DNA of 14,661 bases from Aureococcus anophagefferens (GCF_000186865.1 NW_008705596.1:177677-192337), one strand, 5' to 3'; shown: positions 1 through 9,597, counted from the stretch's first letter. Numbers and translations are program-made. Notes: a model not told the origin generated them from the letters alone.

Positions 1-2597
1 GATAAGCGTCTAGAAATTGGAAGATAGTGCCAAGGTGTGGTCGTATCGAACCACAATTACGTCCATCGTTCAGCCTATGATTGGTTGAGAGTTTCTGGGA
101 ATTCTGACTCAAATGTGAGCATGGACTCAAATTTGCCTACCCTTGAACAACACCTATGTAGGCCTCTAGGATGCCTTCGCGCAAAGCAGTCATATATTCG
201 ATTAATTCGTCATCATCACCTGAAACCTTGGTCCTGGCAGCTTGCTCGAGCATCTGAAGCGCTGAAGGCAGATACTTCACGAAATTTCCACTGATTGCGA
301 GCGCAATATCGCCGAAGCAGGATAGCACAGCAGGTTTGACTTGGCGATTGAGTGCAGGATTTTGTAGATTCTCAAGCAAGCATCGGACAATCTCATCACA
401 GTACGGTAGTAACTGAATTTCGAGGGCACGACATATATCACCTGTAGTACCAACAGCAGCCGAGCATACTTGCCACTCAGCATAGTTACGCAGCCCTTTG
501 ACTAGAAGTGGAAAAAAGTCTACCATGTACTTTTCAAACTCTCTGTCAATCGTAGATGCTACAGCCCCAATTGCCATGAAAGCTTCCTCGGATGCAACAG
601 CATTCTGATTATTCAATACTTTAAACAATAATGTCATTGTATGATCGCAAAATGGCATAATGTCTTTGTCAATGCCACGTGTGATTACCTGTACAACACT
701 GCAAAGAAGGCTTTGTAACTGATCGCGTTCGTCTTTATCGTCCTGCGATACGATCGCCATGGAAAACGTGGCATGTAGGCGCTGTAGGACAACCTGCAGG
801 ACTTGGACAACAATAGGCCGTGTATCTGGCGCATGATTCTGAATCAACATGTTCACTGCCTCATAAGCTTGGCCACGGAGGTTATGGTCCTGCCAGTCAC
901 CACGCTCTGTTGCTGCAAGAAGCTGTGTCAGTAGGGGATGGAAAAATGGCGAGAGCGCATTCGTCTCTCCGTGTTTGGGCGCATGCTCAAAAGCCTGTGC
1001 GAGATTGTGTATGGCAAAGCAAGCCTGAGCTGCAACTCGTGATGAGTCATGCAATGCGCCACTGAGCCGTTCGATAAGAGGTTGGAGGTACCCTTGTGGA
1101 ATTCGTTGTGCGTGGAGCTCACAAATCCGCGCTAGGGTCCAAGCTGTCGTATCTTTAACTAGCACGTGTTCGTCATTCAGCGCATGTACAAGAACCGGCA
1201 TTGCTGTCTGTACTGGTCCGGCGAGTGTTTCAGGTTTGGGCCCCTCAAGGATCTGACCAAAGGCCATAATACTTGCTTCACGCCGCCGCCATTCCGCATG
1301 CAGTATATTTGCCTCGACGAAGGCAAGTACATCAGCTACCAAAGCATCACCTACTGTCTGGGCGACAAGGCCAAGGCAGATGGCACCAGCCGCACTAATA
1401 TTCCAGGCATCTTCATCAGCATTCTCATCTTGCTTGACAAGGGTCGATTGAAGCAACACGGGGACCACATGAGCTGCTGCTGCGTGCACGTATTGTGCGC
1501 ATTCTCGTCGAGGTCCTTGGGAGGTCCGAGAATCTTCATTCTCTTCGATAATCTCCATCTCTTCCTCGCACAGCGTCGACCAGAATTCAATCGCCATCAT
1601 CGATACTTGCTCTTCTTTGTCCTGCTGTATCGCTGTTAGTGTCAATGTGAATAGCGCTTCGATGTATTGCGGTAATTTTTCGTAGTACAGAGATGCTACC
1701 CGAGCAAGTGACTCAAATGCGGTAACACGCAATCTCTCGTTCAGACTCTTTGTCGCACTGCAAACGACCTGCATGATCATTGTGCGTTCTGCTTCGTTAT
1801 CAAAGTTGTGCCTTGTGAAAATCAAACTATTCAACAGGGCTTGAGCCGCCGCAACTCTCACCGCATCAATGCGATCTTCACGCATACCATCCACAATGGC
1901 TGTCAGTATCTGGTTTGTCTCCAGTTGATCCACTGACTCATCTTCCAGTTCTTCGCACATGTAACCAAGTGTCTCAAGTGTCGCGGTTTTAAGTAGATCA
2001 CCATCTACAACCTCCACCGCTGTCATATTCTTCAACAAATGGCCGAGCAGTTCTGGCCATTGTTTTCCCTGTAATTCGATTGCGCCTATCTTTGCCACAA
2101 CCTGTGCACCGGTGTGAGCTGCTCCGAGAGCAGGTGACTTCAGTGCATTTAAACATGCTGCTTTAATCTGTAGCCTTGAATTGACATCTACGACCGTGTA
2201 CCAGCGCCTTTTCTTTTCAGCGGCAGTATTGGCATCCCTCGCAGACAACAAATTCTTCAAGTGAAGGCCCGCAAGTTGACGCCTAAGGAGATGAGGGATG
2301 ACGTTTATTACAATTGAAAGAACAGCGATCATCTCTTACGAACTTTCATTGTGGCCCTCCCCTGCGAGCTCGTTGGCAAGGCCGATCATGAATTGAGGCT
2401 AAAAGGAATTCGATCACCACGGAGTACGAGAAACCAGGAATCTCACCAGGGATTGTGCTTCCCAATGCGCAAGTTGCTGCTCCGCCAAGTTCCTCACGTT
2501 AAGGTCTAAGTAGCGAGAATAACTTGAACGCTTTGAATGCAGAGATACCTTGGCTTTGCGCGTTAAGCAGAATCGTGCCAAGATCCATACCGCTCAT
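1..2597 (-). CDS. KPNB1: Importin subunit beta-1 (karyopherin beta-1), five exons, C-terminus cut by window edge
   Basis: This nuclear transport receptor binds importin-alpha/cargo and RanGTP and carries cargo through nuclear pores. Exons read 2597-2549, 2505-2447, 2398-2340, 2282-141 and 74-1 (continuing off the window), with introns of 43, 48, 57 and 66 bases. All junctions are GT-AG and keep frame. The start ATG at 2597-2595 has an in-frame stop just upstream. The N-terminus reads MSGMDLGTILLNAQSQ and then the usual first HEAT repeats (VRNLAEQQL, LPQFMIGLANELAG). The HEAT solenoid aligns by memory with human importin beta throughout: ILTAIVDGMR, FTRHNFDNE, MQVVCSAT, FGQILEGP, NYAEWQVC, FGDIALAI. 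The acidic loop of HEAT 8 is present near residues 341-349 (DENADEDAW), but is less acidic than in human. About 794 of roughly 870 residues are visible. The last exon reads IRPHLGTIFQFLDAY, as expected after VVQG. Identification is near certain. Confidence 0.96.
75..140 (-). other. Last visible intron of importin beta-1 (66 bases)
   Basis: The main exon runs into a TAG stop at 139-137 just after the residues GVVQG. In importin beta this point is the middle of a HEAT repeat, not the C-terminus. A GTAGGC donor begins at 140 and an acceptor ending in CATAG lies at 80-75. After splicing, the reading continues with GLNDG and FQFLDAY, matching the family (GLKGD... FILSFID). Closer AG sites at about 37 and 46 bases lead to a stop in the required frame, so they are excluded. 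Confidence 0.85.
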
Positions 2598-3654
2598 CGG
2601 TCACTAGGACAGCCCCTGATCTGTGTCCCGGCCCGGCGATCACTTGATCAATCTAGCGAGACAGTTTGTCCACAACTCTAAAAAACCGCAGTGGACCCAG
2701 GAGGCACCCACGGACAAAAGATCCGACGGCATCCCCCAGTGGGTGGGTGGGCCCGGGGGTCGGGTTTCAAAAATCCAAAGTGCACTTAAAGGGTACTTAT
2801 AACGCGCGCGCGCGCATGTGGAGGCCGCGCGCGTCCCGCGTCCCGCGTCGCACCGGGAGTCGGGATTAGGTGCCATGGGGCACGGCGGTGTCCTCGTCGA
2901 GTCGGGCCGCGCCCGGCGTTTGTCGGCGGGCCCGCGGCCGCACAGTTGCGACTCCTGCAGCGGCACCGGCGACTCCCGGTCGAACCGCGGCGCCGCGCGG
3001 TCCCACGCGCGCGGTGTGGCAATTCAGCGATCGCCCAGCGGCGCGTGGCGCGGCAACCAACGACAAAGGAGCTCGTTGATTGGTCGCCGGCGGGAGGTGG
3101 GTAATGCATGTTCATATGGTGAGCGTAATTAAACATGGGGCTCCCGCTGAAAAACACCTCTCATGGCATGATGCGTGCATCTGAATCTAAGTTGGCCGAT
3201 GTCAGGTCCCATTTTCTGAACTCCTCCGCCTTTGGCTCGATGTAACATACTTGATCCGCGTTCTCTCTCCTTTGGGCGCCGGCTAATCGAAGATAACTTA
3301 AAATGTTCGACTAACAAGTCTTCTTTTTTCATATGCGCGAGCTCGGCGCAGATTTTTTGTGTCTCGCCGGCCATCGATAGCACGCCACGAGGTGATTTAT
3401 GCCATCGATAGCACGGGCGCGCGGCGAGCGTCATTCCTGCCATCGTGGCCGAGCTAGCTAAACGATAGCGGCCGCGGTGCTACATTCTACCGGCGCTGGA
3501 ACTCGTCTATCGACCGATCCCCGTTGGCAGACAACAGCTATTTTGTTCTCGCGTACCCCATACGATATTAAGTGAGTTGGGATCTCTCCAAGTCTCAAAG
3601 AGGAGGAAGTTTCGAAAGAAAGAAATCCGAGCTATCAACGACCAAATCAGTGCT
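2598..3654. promoter_or_regulatory. GC-rich divergent intergenic region between importin beta-1 and the large gene
   Basis: No supported gene lies in this 1.06 kb between two divergent start codons. The core at about 2800-3100 is much richer in G+C than the flanks and full of CpG. It holds a pure GC tract at 2803-2815 and three tandem seven-base units (gcgtccc, gcgtccc, gcgtcgc) at 2831-2851. A CCAAT-type box lies on the minus strand (gattgg, 3078-3083), and a TATA-like cttataac lies near 2795-2802. Open frames on both strands here overlap each other and look like chance products of high GC. The most likely role is promoter and 5' UTR for both neighbours, by inference. Confidence 0.55.
3370..3415 (+). 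repeat. Direct repeat of gccatcgatagcacg, 31 bases apart
   Basis: The 15-base unit gccatcgatagcacg occurs exactly at 3370-3384 and 3401-3415. A shortened third copy (gccatcg) lies at 3439-3445. The repeats sit about 240-285 bases upstream of the first ATG of the large plus-strand gene. That position would suit a transcription factor site, but the role is inferred. Confidence 0.6.
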
Positions 3655-6600
3655 ATGAAAACATCCCATACCAAACCTCAACACCTTCGTCATTGCTTCC
3701 AGGCAGATTCGCACGGCTTTGCAAATCCAAGCTCCCTTTCTGTCAGGTCAGACTTTGAAGTCATCGGAGAGGGCAGTGAGAAGATATATTCGAGTGGTCG
3801 ATTTAAAGGGGAGCAAATTTACAGTACTATTGACCCACTTCAATTCCTGGACATGCGACCACATACAATCTCAGGGCCACTGGGTGGGAGAAGACTCGGC
3901 AAAAAATGCGTGCAAGCACGTCGAGAAACAAAATCGTTCAAAAACACTGTTGCATCAACATTTGATCGATGCCTTGTGGCCCGGTTCGTAGAAGCCAATA
4001 CATCTTTTCCCTGTTCTATCAATAGGAAGAACCCTCCGATGAGTGTGTTGCCGTCAAGCTCCGATCACGGAGGGCAACCAACGACGCCATCAAACTTCGC
4101 CCGGGGAGCATCATTTAGTGAAATCATCGATGGATCCGAAATTCACGGCCAATCTCGTGTTGAGCTCCACGGAGTGAATTCGCGCAAAACTAGAATCCGG
4201 CGACTTCTACTTGCAGTTCAAGTGCTCGATGTCTATGTGGACAAGCTCGCTTTTAGGGCCATCCGCTGGCAACGGACCAAGGAAGATCACGACCGTGTTG
4301 GTACATCAGGCTGGGTTGGTTGCGGTACCATGGCTCTAGACGGACAAGGCGGCGACGCGAGATACCATGAGGATGACAAAGCGCCCAATAATGAAAAAGC
4401 TCGTCGCTGGCGACCCAAAGATATGATTACTTCATCAAGCGAGATATCAAACTCGACAAATTCGATTTCTTCGTTAATTGATCAACGCTGCCTCCATCAA
4501 TTTTTTGGCGTCTGTGGCCGCGTTACCTCCGAGGATAGAACCACCAAGAATAAATCCAAATACGTACGCATGCTGCCTTCTTTGCAATCCCATAGTAGCA
4601 AGCCATCAGTGTCAGACCGCGTGTGCATCATCAATCGCTTTGCTCGAAGCATGGTGCGCGAATTAGCCCAGGTGACCTCAATCCAGGCTGCGGGTGCTGA
4701 AAATGCAGAGAGGAGTGACCTAATTCCAGAGGCCCACACCTGGAGACCAGAAGATAACACCAGCTCTAGCACTGCTCTGGTTGTGACAAGGCACACGCTT
4801 CTATCTACACTGGCACTGACTGGGAAAGCGGAGAGCCCATACGTCCAGCGTGCGCGTTCATCGAGTAGCTTGCAGCACCAGCTGACGGCCGAACTGCGCT
4901 GGCAGGCTGCTATGTGTATGACTCGTTCAAAGCTCGCTGATGTTTCTGAGCGATATGCTGCCATGCTGACTTGCAAACGAATCGAGACTGCGAGTAAATC
5001 CCGTGCAAGCGAGGCGATTCGTGTTCACCGTATCCAACTCGCAAGGCAGCGTGCTGCGTATGAGGCTGCCCTTTGCGAGACAATAGCCAGTCTATTCTCC
5101 GATAGAGTTCTGTCCCCCGGGGTGCAACAATCACTGACTATTGTGCCTTTCTCACGTCAGACGGCACCTGGGGTGACTACATTACCGCACCCAGCTATCA
5201 CTATCAACTCAATAGGAAATACTGAAGCCAGTGGCAACATGCTTAGTACTTCTGAGAACACATCTGATCGATTATTTTCACTACCATCTTTATCAGCATC
5301 ACAGGTTGAGATAGAAAGCTCTGCTGTGCTCTCACATGAATACATGCTTGTTGCATGTGCAACTTCCCTACTTGCCGACATAAGGCGTCATGAAGCAAGG
5401 TGTGACTTCAGATCACTCGCCGTGGGGATGCTGCCAGCCCACAATAGAAAGTACAGGTGGGTAGAAAAATGTGCCACGCCCGCCCACGCTGGTCTCGAAA
5501 ATGGCGGGCAGGCGTCAAGTCAAGGAGAGAACGGAAGCGGGAAACATGACTCGTATTTAGGCACGGAACAAGCGCACAGCGCGTCTCAGATCAAAACCAT
5601 AACAGAATCGAGAATCGCGCAGAAGCAAGGACCCGAATGCAACATCCTATGTCAGAGATGCTCGGCAGTCCATAGTGTTGGTGATAAAGTCGAAGCCCAG
5701 TTCGGCAGAGGTCATATTTGGTTCTTTGGTCGTGTCACCAGGTTCCATAAAGGCGCTGTAGCTTATGATGTCAAGTATGATGACGGTGACTTTGATCTTG
5801 CACTTCCAGGGCGTTTTATTCGTGTCCCTTGGACAATTGATCATTCCCTCAAAATTGCAGGCAAACTTGCAAACACGTCCAAGGGCGATAATTATGTTTC
5901 AGTACAAGAGATCGTTGATCCACCTGATGATTTTGCGTCGGATGATCATTTAGCAACACTTCTGATTCCAAAACATAGCATGGCTATTCTAGAAGCCTCT
6001 GTTGGTCATTGTACATCCATGGTAGCATCCGCTTCTAGAGATTTGACGACAAATCCCACCAATTCCTCTACTGACACTCATCTTGCATCTAACGAATCTC
6101 TGGATGATGTCGTGCGTTCCCTGCAAGTCTCAATCGCTGATTTTGCCCCCCCCCCACTTCATGTACTACAATCAAACGAGGAACCTGAAGCACCTCATCG
6201 TTCAGCAGAGCTTTGTCCGTATTTAGATTGCAAACATCACCACCATGCTCTTAAAACTGTGGAAGACGAGTTGCAGTGTGAACTTGATTCAGCCGAGGCG
6301 CAAATCAATTCGAAACATAGACAGGCTTCTGAGGTCCACCCGGTTGAATGCGCAATAGACAAATTACTTGAGCAGACGATCACATTTGAGGTTGGGTCGC
6401 TTCTTGGCAGAGCTCTCGACTCGCTTTGCTATGACCATTTGGAACACGCGGAAAGCACCAATGGCGGTGCTGCTCTCTTTGACTCGCTCGACGTCAATCC
6501 GAATTTTCCGAATTTGCGAGCAGACCACCCTGTAGATATGCTTCAACCGATGGGGGCAGTCTCTGACTGTCTCCATCAAAGAGAGTTTAATGCAAACCTG

Positions 6601-8376
6601 ATTGAGAAACAGGAAAACGTCTCTGTAGGGGGTTCATTCTCCTCACTTGTATTTAGAGCATCTTTAAAGGGGAGCGTTTCCCCATGTGCGAGAAGCGTTT
6701 CGACCTGGCCGTTTGAGTGTCTAGGAAATCTCAACGGTGATGCAGTTGTCGTTGTTTCACGAGGATATGTTGCCGAAAAAAATCATAGTGCTCGCTCTCG
6801 CAGCGACGATGAAAAACTTTCAGATGAATACGCTAAATTAATCGGCCTCAGTTCATACGATTATGTCGAAGCAGCTGAAGTGAGAAAATTCTTGATCTTG
6901 CACACATTTCTGCGAAAAAAAGCCGCGCCGCCAGTGAAGCAAATAAAGCTAGACCACAGCACAGTTGTCAAGAACATCGTCAATTATGATCTTGTAGAGG
7001 AAGTCTATCCCGGTACCGCGTTCCCCCTACGAAGTGCTGCTGAAACACATGCATCTAACGAAGTATGCGAACCTTGCGCTCAAGAGCTATCGGCATTCCG
7101 TTCAACGGGGAGCAAACATTCTGAGATTATGGATACAGACACTGGTATCAGAGAGGCCAGAATTTATCAAGCCCCAAACTTACATGATAGTTTGATTCAA
7201 GATCAACAACTGGCTTTCCCTCTACAAGTTTCGAAGTCTCCGAATTGGGAGTCCGCACGGCAGGTGCAAAACCCGAAAGAGCTTAGCTTCAGGTTGTTGT
7301 GCAATGCGCCAACGCCGCTTGCACGTCATGATGCAATGTTCCTGGATCCACTCCTTTGTGATAATTCAATGTTGTTGCGTATTGGCGAATATGATGTCAT
7401 CGAGAGCGCTAGCCAGGTTGATGCACGATGGGATAAAGCTAATCGGGGTGCGGAATCAGTTTCCAACCCAAAAAGTGCTGACTTCATGATGGCCGAAACT
7501 TTCCACCGATTGCTCATGGAAAGCTTTGCCGCAGCATGTGAATTTGAGCCCAGTTGGATAGGTCGGAACTATGATCCAATCGTTTCGGCCGATTTCTTTG
7601 ATGCAGTTCTCTTCAATGATGAGCTTGGCGTTTACGACTTTGCGCCATCGCGCGAGAAGGGACTAGTGTCACCAATACAACCAGATTCTTCCATGCTGGA
7701 GCACTCTGATTGTGATTGGTCCACGGCTGTCGGTGCTTACGCCGCATGGCTCGTCTCTGGTGGCGAGGAATCGAAGGCACTTGCCTATGACCTCGCTGAT
7801 GCAGCAAATCAAAGTGCTCGTGAACTCGCGTCAAGTCTTCTCGAAATATTTATTGATATGGAGCAGCACTGTGATGCCTCGGCTCTTAATTTTTTTGTAA
7901 TCTCTCCAAAAGTGGATAGGCTATCCCTCAAAGGCACTTTGGAGCAAGCCCAAATACATCGCCACGCTGTTTTTGATGCGCTTGCTGAGCTTTTCATCGA
8001 GAGATGCTGCATACAAAGCAGCCCGGTTGCAGTTGCATGTTCGAATTGGTTCAAACATCCTGGTTTTGCTGGGCAACCCTTCCAGCCAAAAGAGGTGGCC
8101 CTTGCCAATGCTGCGAGAATGGTCTCGAGTTCTGAAATTCTCACCGGGAACCTAAGCATAGATGCAGTCATTCTTCTGAATGAGGACCAAATAAGAGCAC
8201 AGGAACTCCAGATATGCGTCCAACTCTCTGATACGTTGGTCAAGAAACTTCTTCAGGCCACTATCGCTCTTCATGCTCCCATCTTGAGGCTACAGCCTGA
8301 AAGACACGGAAAAGGAGCACAAGAACCGATTGCTGATTCCGCGAGTAAGCTATCGCGGGTGGATGCATTGACCTAG
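3655..8376 (+). CDS. Large uncharacterised protein with Tudor-like domain and CAP350/TRM-like (DUF4378-like) C-terminus
   Basis: One uninterrupted exon encodes about 1573 residues from the first ATG (3655). The frame is open from 3469 but has no earlier ATG, so an upstream exon remains possible. The N-terminal 670 residues are polar and not recognised, apart from a helical, charged stretch near 440-490 (RVHRIQLARQRAAYEAAL). Residues about 674-725 form a Tudor-like module: VGDKVEAQF, WFFGRVTRF, YDVKYDDGD and a closing RFIRVPW. The last 270 residues resemble the DUF4378/CAP350 C-terminus: FDALAELF at 1440-1447, then an acidic-hydrophobic terminal helix region from 1503 (DAVILLNEDQ, VQLSDTLVKKLL). 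That terminal motif in CAP350 and plant TRM proteins recruits FOP/TON1-type partners at centrosomes and cortical microtubules. The gene is certain. The Tudor-like call is fairly good. The CAP350/TRM link rests on remembered similarity only. It is divergent from importin beta and intron-free, unlike its neighbours. Confidence 0.85.
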   Translation: MKTSHTKPQHLRHCFQADSHGFANPSSLSVRSDFEVIGEGSEKIYSSGRFKGEQIYSTIDPLQFLDMRPHTISGPLGGRRLGKKCVQARRETKSFKNTVASTFDRCLVARFVEANTSFPCSINRKNPPMSVLPSSSDHGGQPTTPSNFARGASFSEIIDGSEIHGQSRVELHGVNSRKTRIRRLLLAVQVLDVYVDKLAFRAIRWQRTKEDHDRVGTSGWVGCGTMALDGQGGDARYHEDDKAPNNEKARRWRPKDMITSSSEISNSTNSISSLIDQRCLHQFFGVCGRVTSEDRTTKNKSKYVRMLPSLQSHSSKPSVSDRVCIINRFARSMVRELAQVTSIQAAGAENAERSDLIPEAHTWRPEDNTSSSTALVVTRHTLLSTLALTGKAESPYVQRARSSSSLQHQLTAELRWQAAMCMTRSKLADVSERYAAMLTCKRIETASKSRASEAIRVHRIQLARQRAAYEAALCETIASLFSDRVLSPGVQQSLTIVPFSRQTAPGVTTLPHPAITINSIGNTEASGNMLSTSENTSDRLFSLPSLSASQVEIESSAVLSHEYMLVACATSLLADIRRHEARCDFRSLAVGMLPAHNRKYRWVEKCATPAHAGLENGGQASSQGENGSGKHDSYLGTEQAHSASQIKTITESRIAQKQGPECNILCQRCSAVHSVGDKVEAQFGRGHIWFFGRVTRFHKGAVAYDVKYDDGDFDLALPGRFIRVPWTIDHSLKIAGKLANTSKGDNYVSVQEIVDPPDDFASDDHLATLLIPKHSMAILEASVGHCTSMVASASRDLTTNPTNSSTDTHLASNESLDDVVRSLQVSIADFAPPPLHVLQSNEEPEAPHRSAELCPYLDCKHHHHALKTVEDELQCELDSAEAQINSKHRQASEVHPVECAIDKLLEQTITFEVGSLLGRALDSLCYDHLEHAESTNGGAALFDSLDVNPNFPNLRADHPVDMLQPMGAVSDCLHQREFNANLIEKQENVSVGGSFSSLVFRASLKGSVSPCARSVSTWPFECLGNLNGDAVVVVSRGYVAEKNHSARSRSDDEKLSDEYAKLIGLSSYDYVEAAEVRKFLILHTFLRKKAAPPVKQIKLDHSTVVKNIVNYDLVEEVYPGTAFPLRSAAETHASNEVCEPCAQELSAFRSTGSKHSEIMDTDTGIREARIYQAPNLHDSLIQDQQLAFPLQVSKSPNWESARQVQNPKELSFRLLCNAPTPLARHDAMFLDPLLCDNSMLLRIGEYDVIESASQVDARWDKANRGAESVSNPKSADFMMAETFHRLLMESFAAACEFEPSWIGRNYDPIVSADFFDAVLFNDELGVYDFAPSREKGLVSPIQPDSSMLEHSDCDWSTAVGAYAAWLVSGGEESKALAYDLADAANQSARELASSLLEIFIDMEQHCDASALNFFVISPKVDRLSLKGTLEQAQIHRHAVFDALAELFIERCCIQSSPVAVACSNWFKHPGFAGQPFQPKEVALANAARMVSSSEILTGNLSIDAVILLNEDQIRAQELQICVQLSDTLVKKLLQATIALHAPILRLQPERHGKGAQEPIADSASKLSRVDALT
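5677..5829 (+). other. Tudor-like domain inside the large protein
   Basis: About 51 residues show the typical small beta-barrel pattern: a V-G-D-K-V-E-A opening strand, an aromatic pair before GRV, a strand with YDVKYDDGD, and a hydrophobic end after a short linker. Such modules often bind methylated lysine or arginine in other proteins. Aromatic residues (W, F, F, Y) are present, but I cannot confirm a working binding cage. A CAP-Gly domain, as found in human CAP350, is a less good match because the GKNDG-type motif is missing. Confidence 0.6.
6146..6155. repeat. Ten-base poly-C in the large gene
   Basis: Ten consecutive C bases encode the prolines of FAPPPLH in the middle of the large protein. 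The frame continues unbroken on both sides, so the called length is probably correct. Confidence 0.9.
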
Positions 8377-8647
8377 GACCTCGCTCACAGCTGCTGCATC
8401 ACGGGTGCTCGTGTTCGTTAAATACCAGTTCCAAACGCGTGTCCAAGGCCTTGGTCCTTCGTACACCACCCAAGCAACGACACGATTAGAAGGGCCACTG
8501 GTACAGAGCCAGGGTCTAAGAATTCCCTCCTTTGATACAGGGTATTCCGATGGGAGTCCAACTGTTATTATAGCACTGGCGTTTAAGTATGACCAGGCTC
8601 GGGGGATGGGGGAATGATGTAGAGAGATAGAGGTTTCTGCCCTCATC

Positions 8648-8888
8648 TTATTGCTGGGGTGGCTGCGCCATCCAGTCTGGAACTGCATCATCATCCTCGA
8701 CATTTCTGATATAATGGCGTTGACCCTGGTAACATTCTGTGCTGCTAGCTTCTTTTTCAGTGCTAGGTAAGAACTAAAGGCCACCGCATCCGGCGGAAGC
8801 TCCATAACACCCCCCTGCTTACCAAGCACGGAGCGCGAGCTAAAACGAAGAGCGCGAACAGATAAGCCGCGCGGGCAGCGACTTTCAC
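8648..8888 (-). CDS. Possible 3' part of a small membrane protein gene, two exons
   Basis: A good donor (GTAAGC, starting 8822) and acceptor (CCTTTAG, ending 8774) define a 49-base intron, the same size class as those in the certain genes. Exon 8773-8648 then reads 41 residues to a TAA stop and looks protein-like: LPSTEKEASS, CYQGQRHYIR, NVEDDDAVPDW, MAQPPQQ. The exon before it (about 8888-8823, same frame) encodes a hydrophobic run AAYLFALFVLARAPCLFL, which could be one membrane segment. No ATG is found in this frame upstream, so the true start or an earlier exon is unknown. I recognise no family. An unspliced frame starting with ATG at 8805 (MELPPDAVAF) is a competing reading. Confidence is low. 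Confidence 0.25.
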
Positions 8889-9493
8889 GGAGATGGACGC
8901 GCAAGGGCAACCATAACCTAGAGAGAAATACCCCAAACTACGGTAATAAGGGACGTTGATGTTAACGTTACGGGGAAGTGATAGAGAGGGAGCAGGCTAG
9001 TGTAAATCATGATTATGGGGATGATGGTGGATCACAAAGGTACTCAATTCAGATAGATCCCTTTTGCAAGTTCACTATACTGACTACGAGGAATTCCCTT
9101 TTCAGGTTCAGCCCCGCAACTCCCCTTAGCATAAACCGTGGAGAATTAAAGTACGACCCGGAGGGGAGAGGAGGGGCCTAACTAGGGATACTCTCATGTT
9201 TCTCTAACTAAGGAAAACTCTCTAGCTGCCTTGGTGTTAACCAGGCTGAGAGCCCGCGCTAGTGACCCTACTTGAGTAGGCTACTAGGGGAGTGTGGACA
9301 GTGACATCTACTTAGTGCTTAGTTGAAGGGCTTTACAATTTTTTGACATTGGCTAGAGCTATTCTCTTCGATAGATATTACCTGCCAAATCTAGCTCAAC
9401 TTACGACCAGTGCGCTGTGGCACTCCATGTGTGTGCCCGGCGATCTTACTGTCCTACCAGAGTCACCCCCGCTGCGGCTGCCCCCACACACAA

Positions 9494-9511
9494 AGCCGCC
9501 CTTAGGCGGCT
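9494..9511. other. Perfect GC-rich hairpin (agccgcc, loop ctta, ggcggct)
   Basis: A seven-base-pair perfect stem with a four-base loop lies 87 bases beyond the kinase stop codon on the minus strand, so it would fall in the kinase 3' UTR if transcribed that far. It is not the histone 3' stem-loop. A role in RNA processing or stability is only a guess. Confidence 0.4.
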
Positions 9512-9597
9512 GCTACTTGGCGCCAGGAGCGCATGCAAAGGACCCTCATGGTTCCAGCGGCTTTTATGCTGCTACGTTTGGAAAGAAGCAAGCGTGT

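Larger units (their letters stand above)
8377..9597. other. Mostly non-coding region between two convergent genes
   Basis: The large plus-strand gene ends at 8376 and the minus-strand kinase ends at 9598, so this region should hold both 3' ends. The stretch 8980-9480 has frequent stop codons in all frames (many tag triplets) and no recognisable domain, so I see no gene there. A possible small minus-strand gene occupies about 8648-8888, and a perfect GC-rich hairpin lies at 9494-9511. No tRNA or rRNA was recognised. Confidence 0.6.

Noticed and set aside
1166..1639. 157-residue plus-strand frame
   Set aside because: It is the antisense shadow of the importin beta exon, which has strong family support.
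137..2332. Importin beta as a single 731-residue frame starting at MIAVLS and ending GVVQG
   Set aside because: Both ends are intron sequence; the family alignment continues in other frames across clear splice sites on each side.
2640..3443. Overlapping open frames on both strands in the GC-rich region
   Set aside because: They overlap in several frames, are rich in R, G, A and P as expected from GC-rich DNA, and show no domain.
3572..3577. GTGAGT as a splice donor before the large gene
   Set aside because: No upstream ATG exon in a fitting frame and no pyrimidine-rich acceptor at a usual distance; the long frame is open through this site. An upstream exon is still possible but unsupported.
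4497..4976. 159-residue minus-strand frame inside the large gene
   Set aside because: Antisense shadow of a long uninterrupted coding exon; no recognisable domain.
8350..8910. 186-residue minus-strand frame as one unspliced gene
   Set aside because: It begins at a non-ATG codon, overlaps the end of the large gene in antisense, and a good intron within it gives a different, more protein-like ending. The part from ATG at 8805 remains an alternative.
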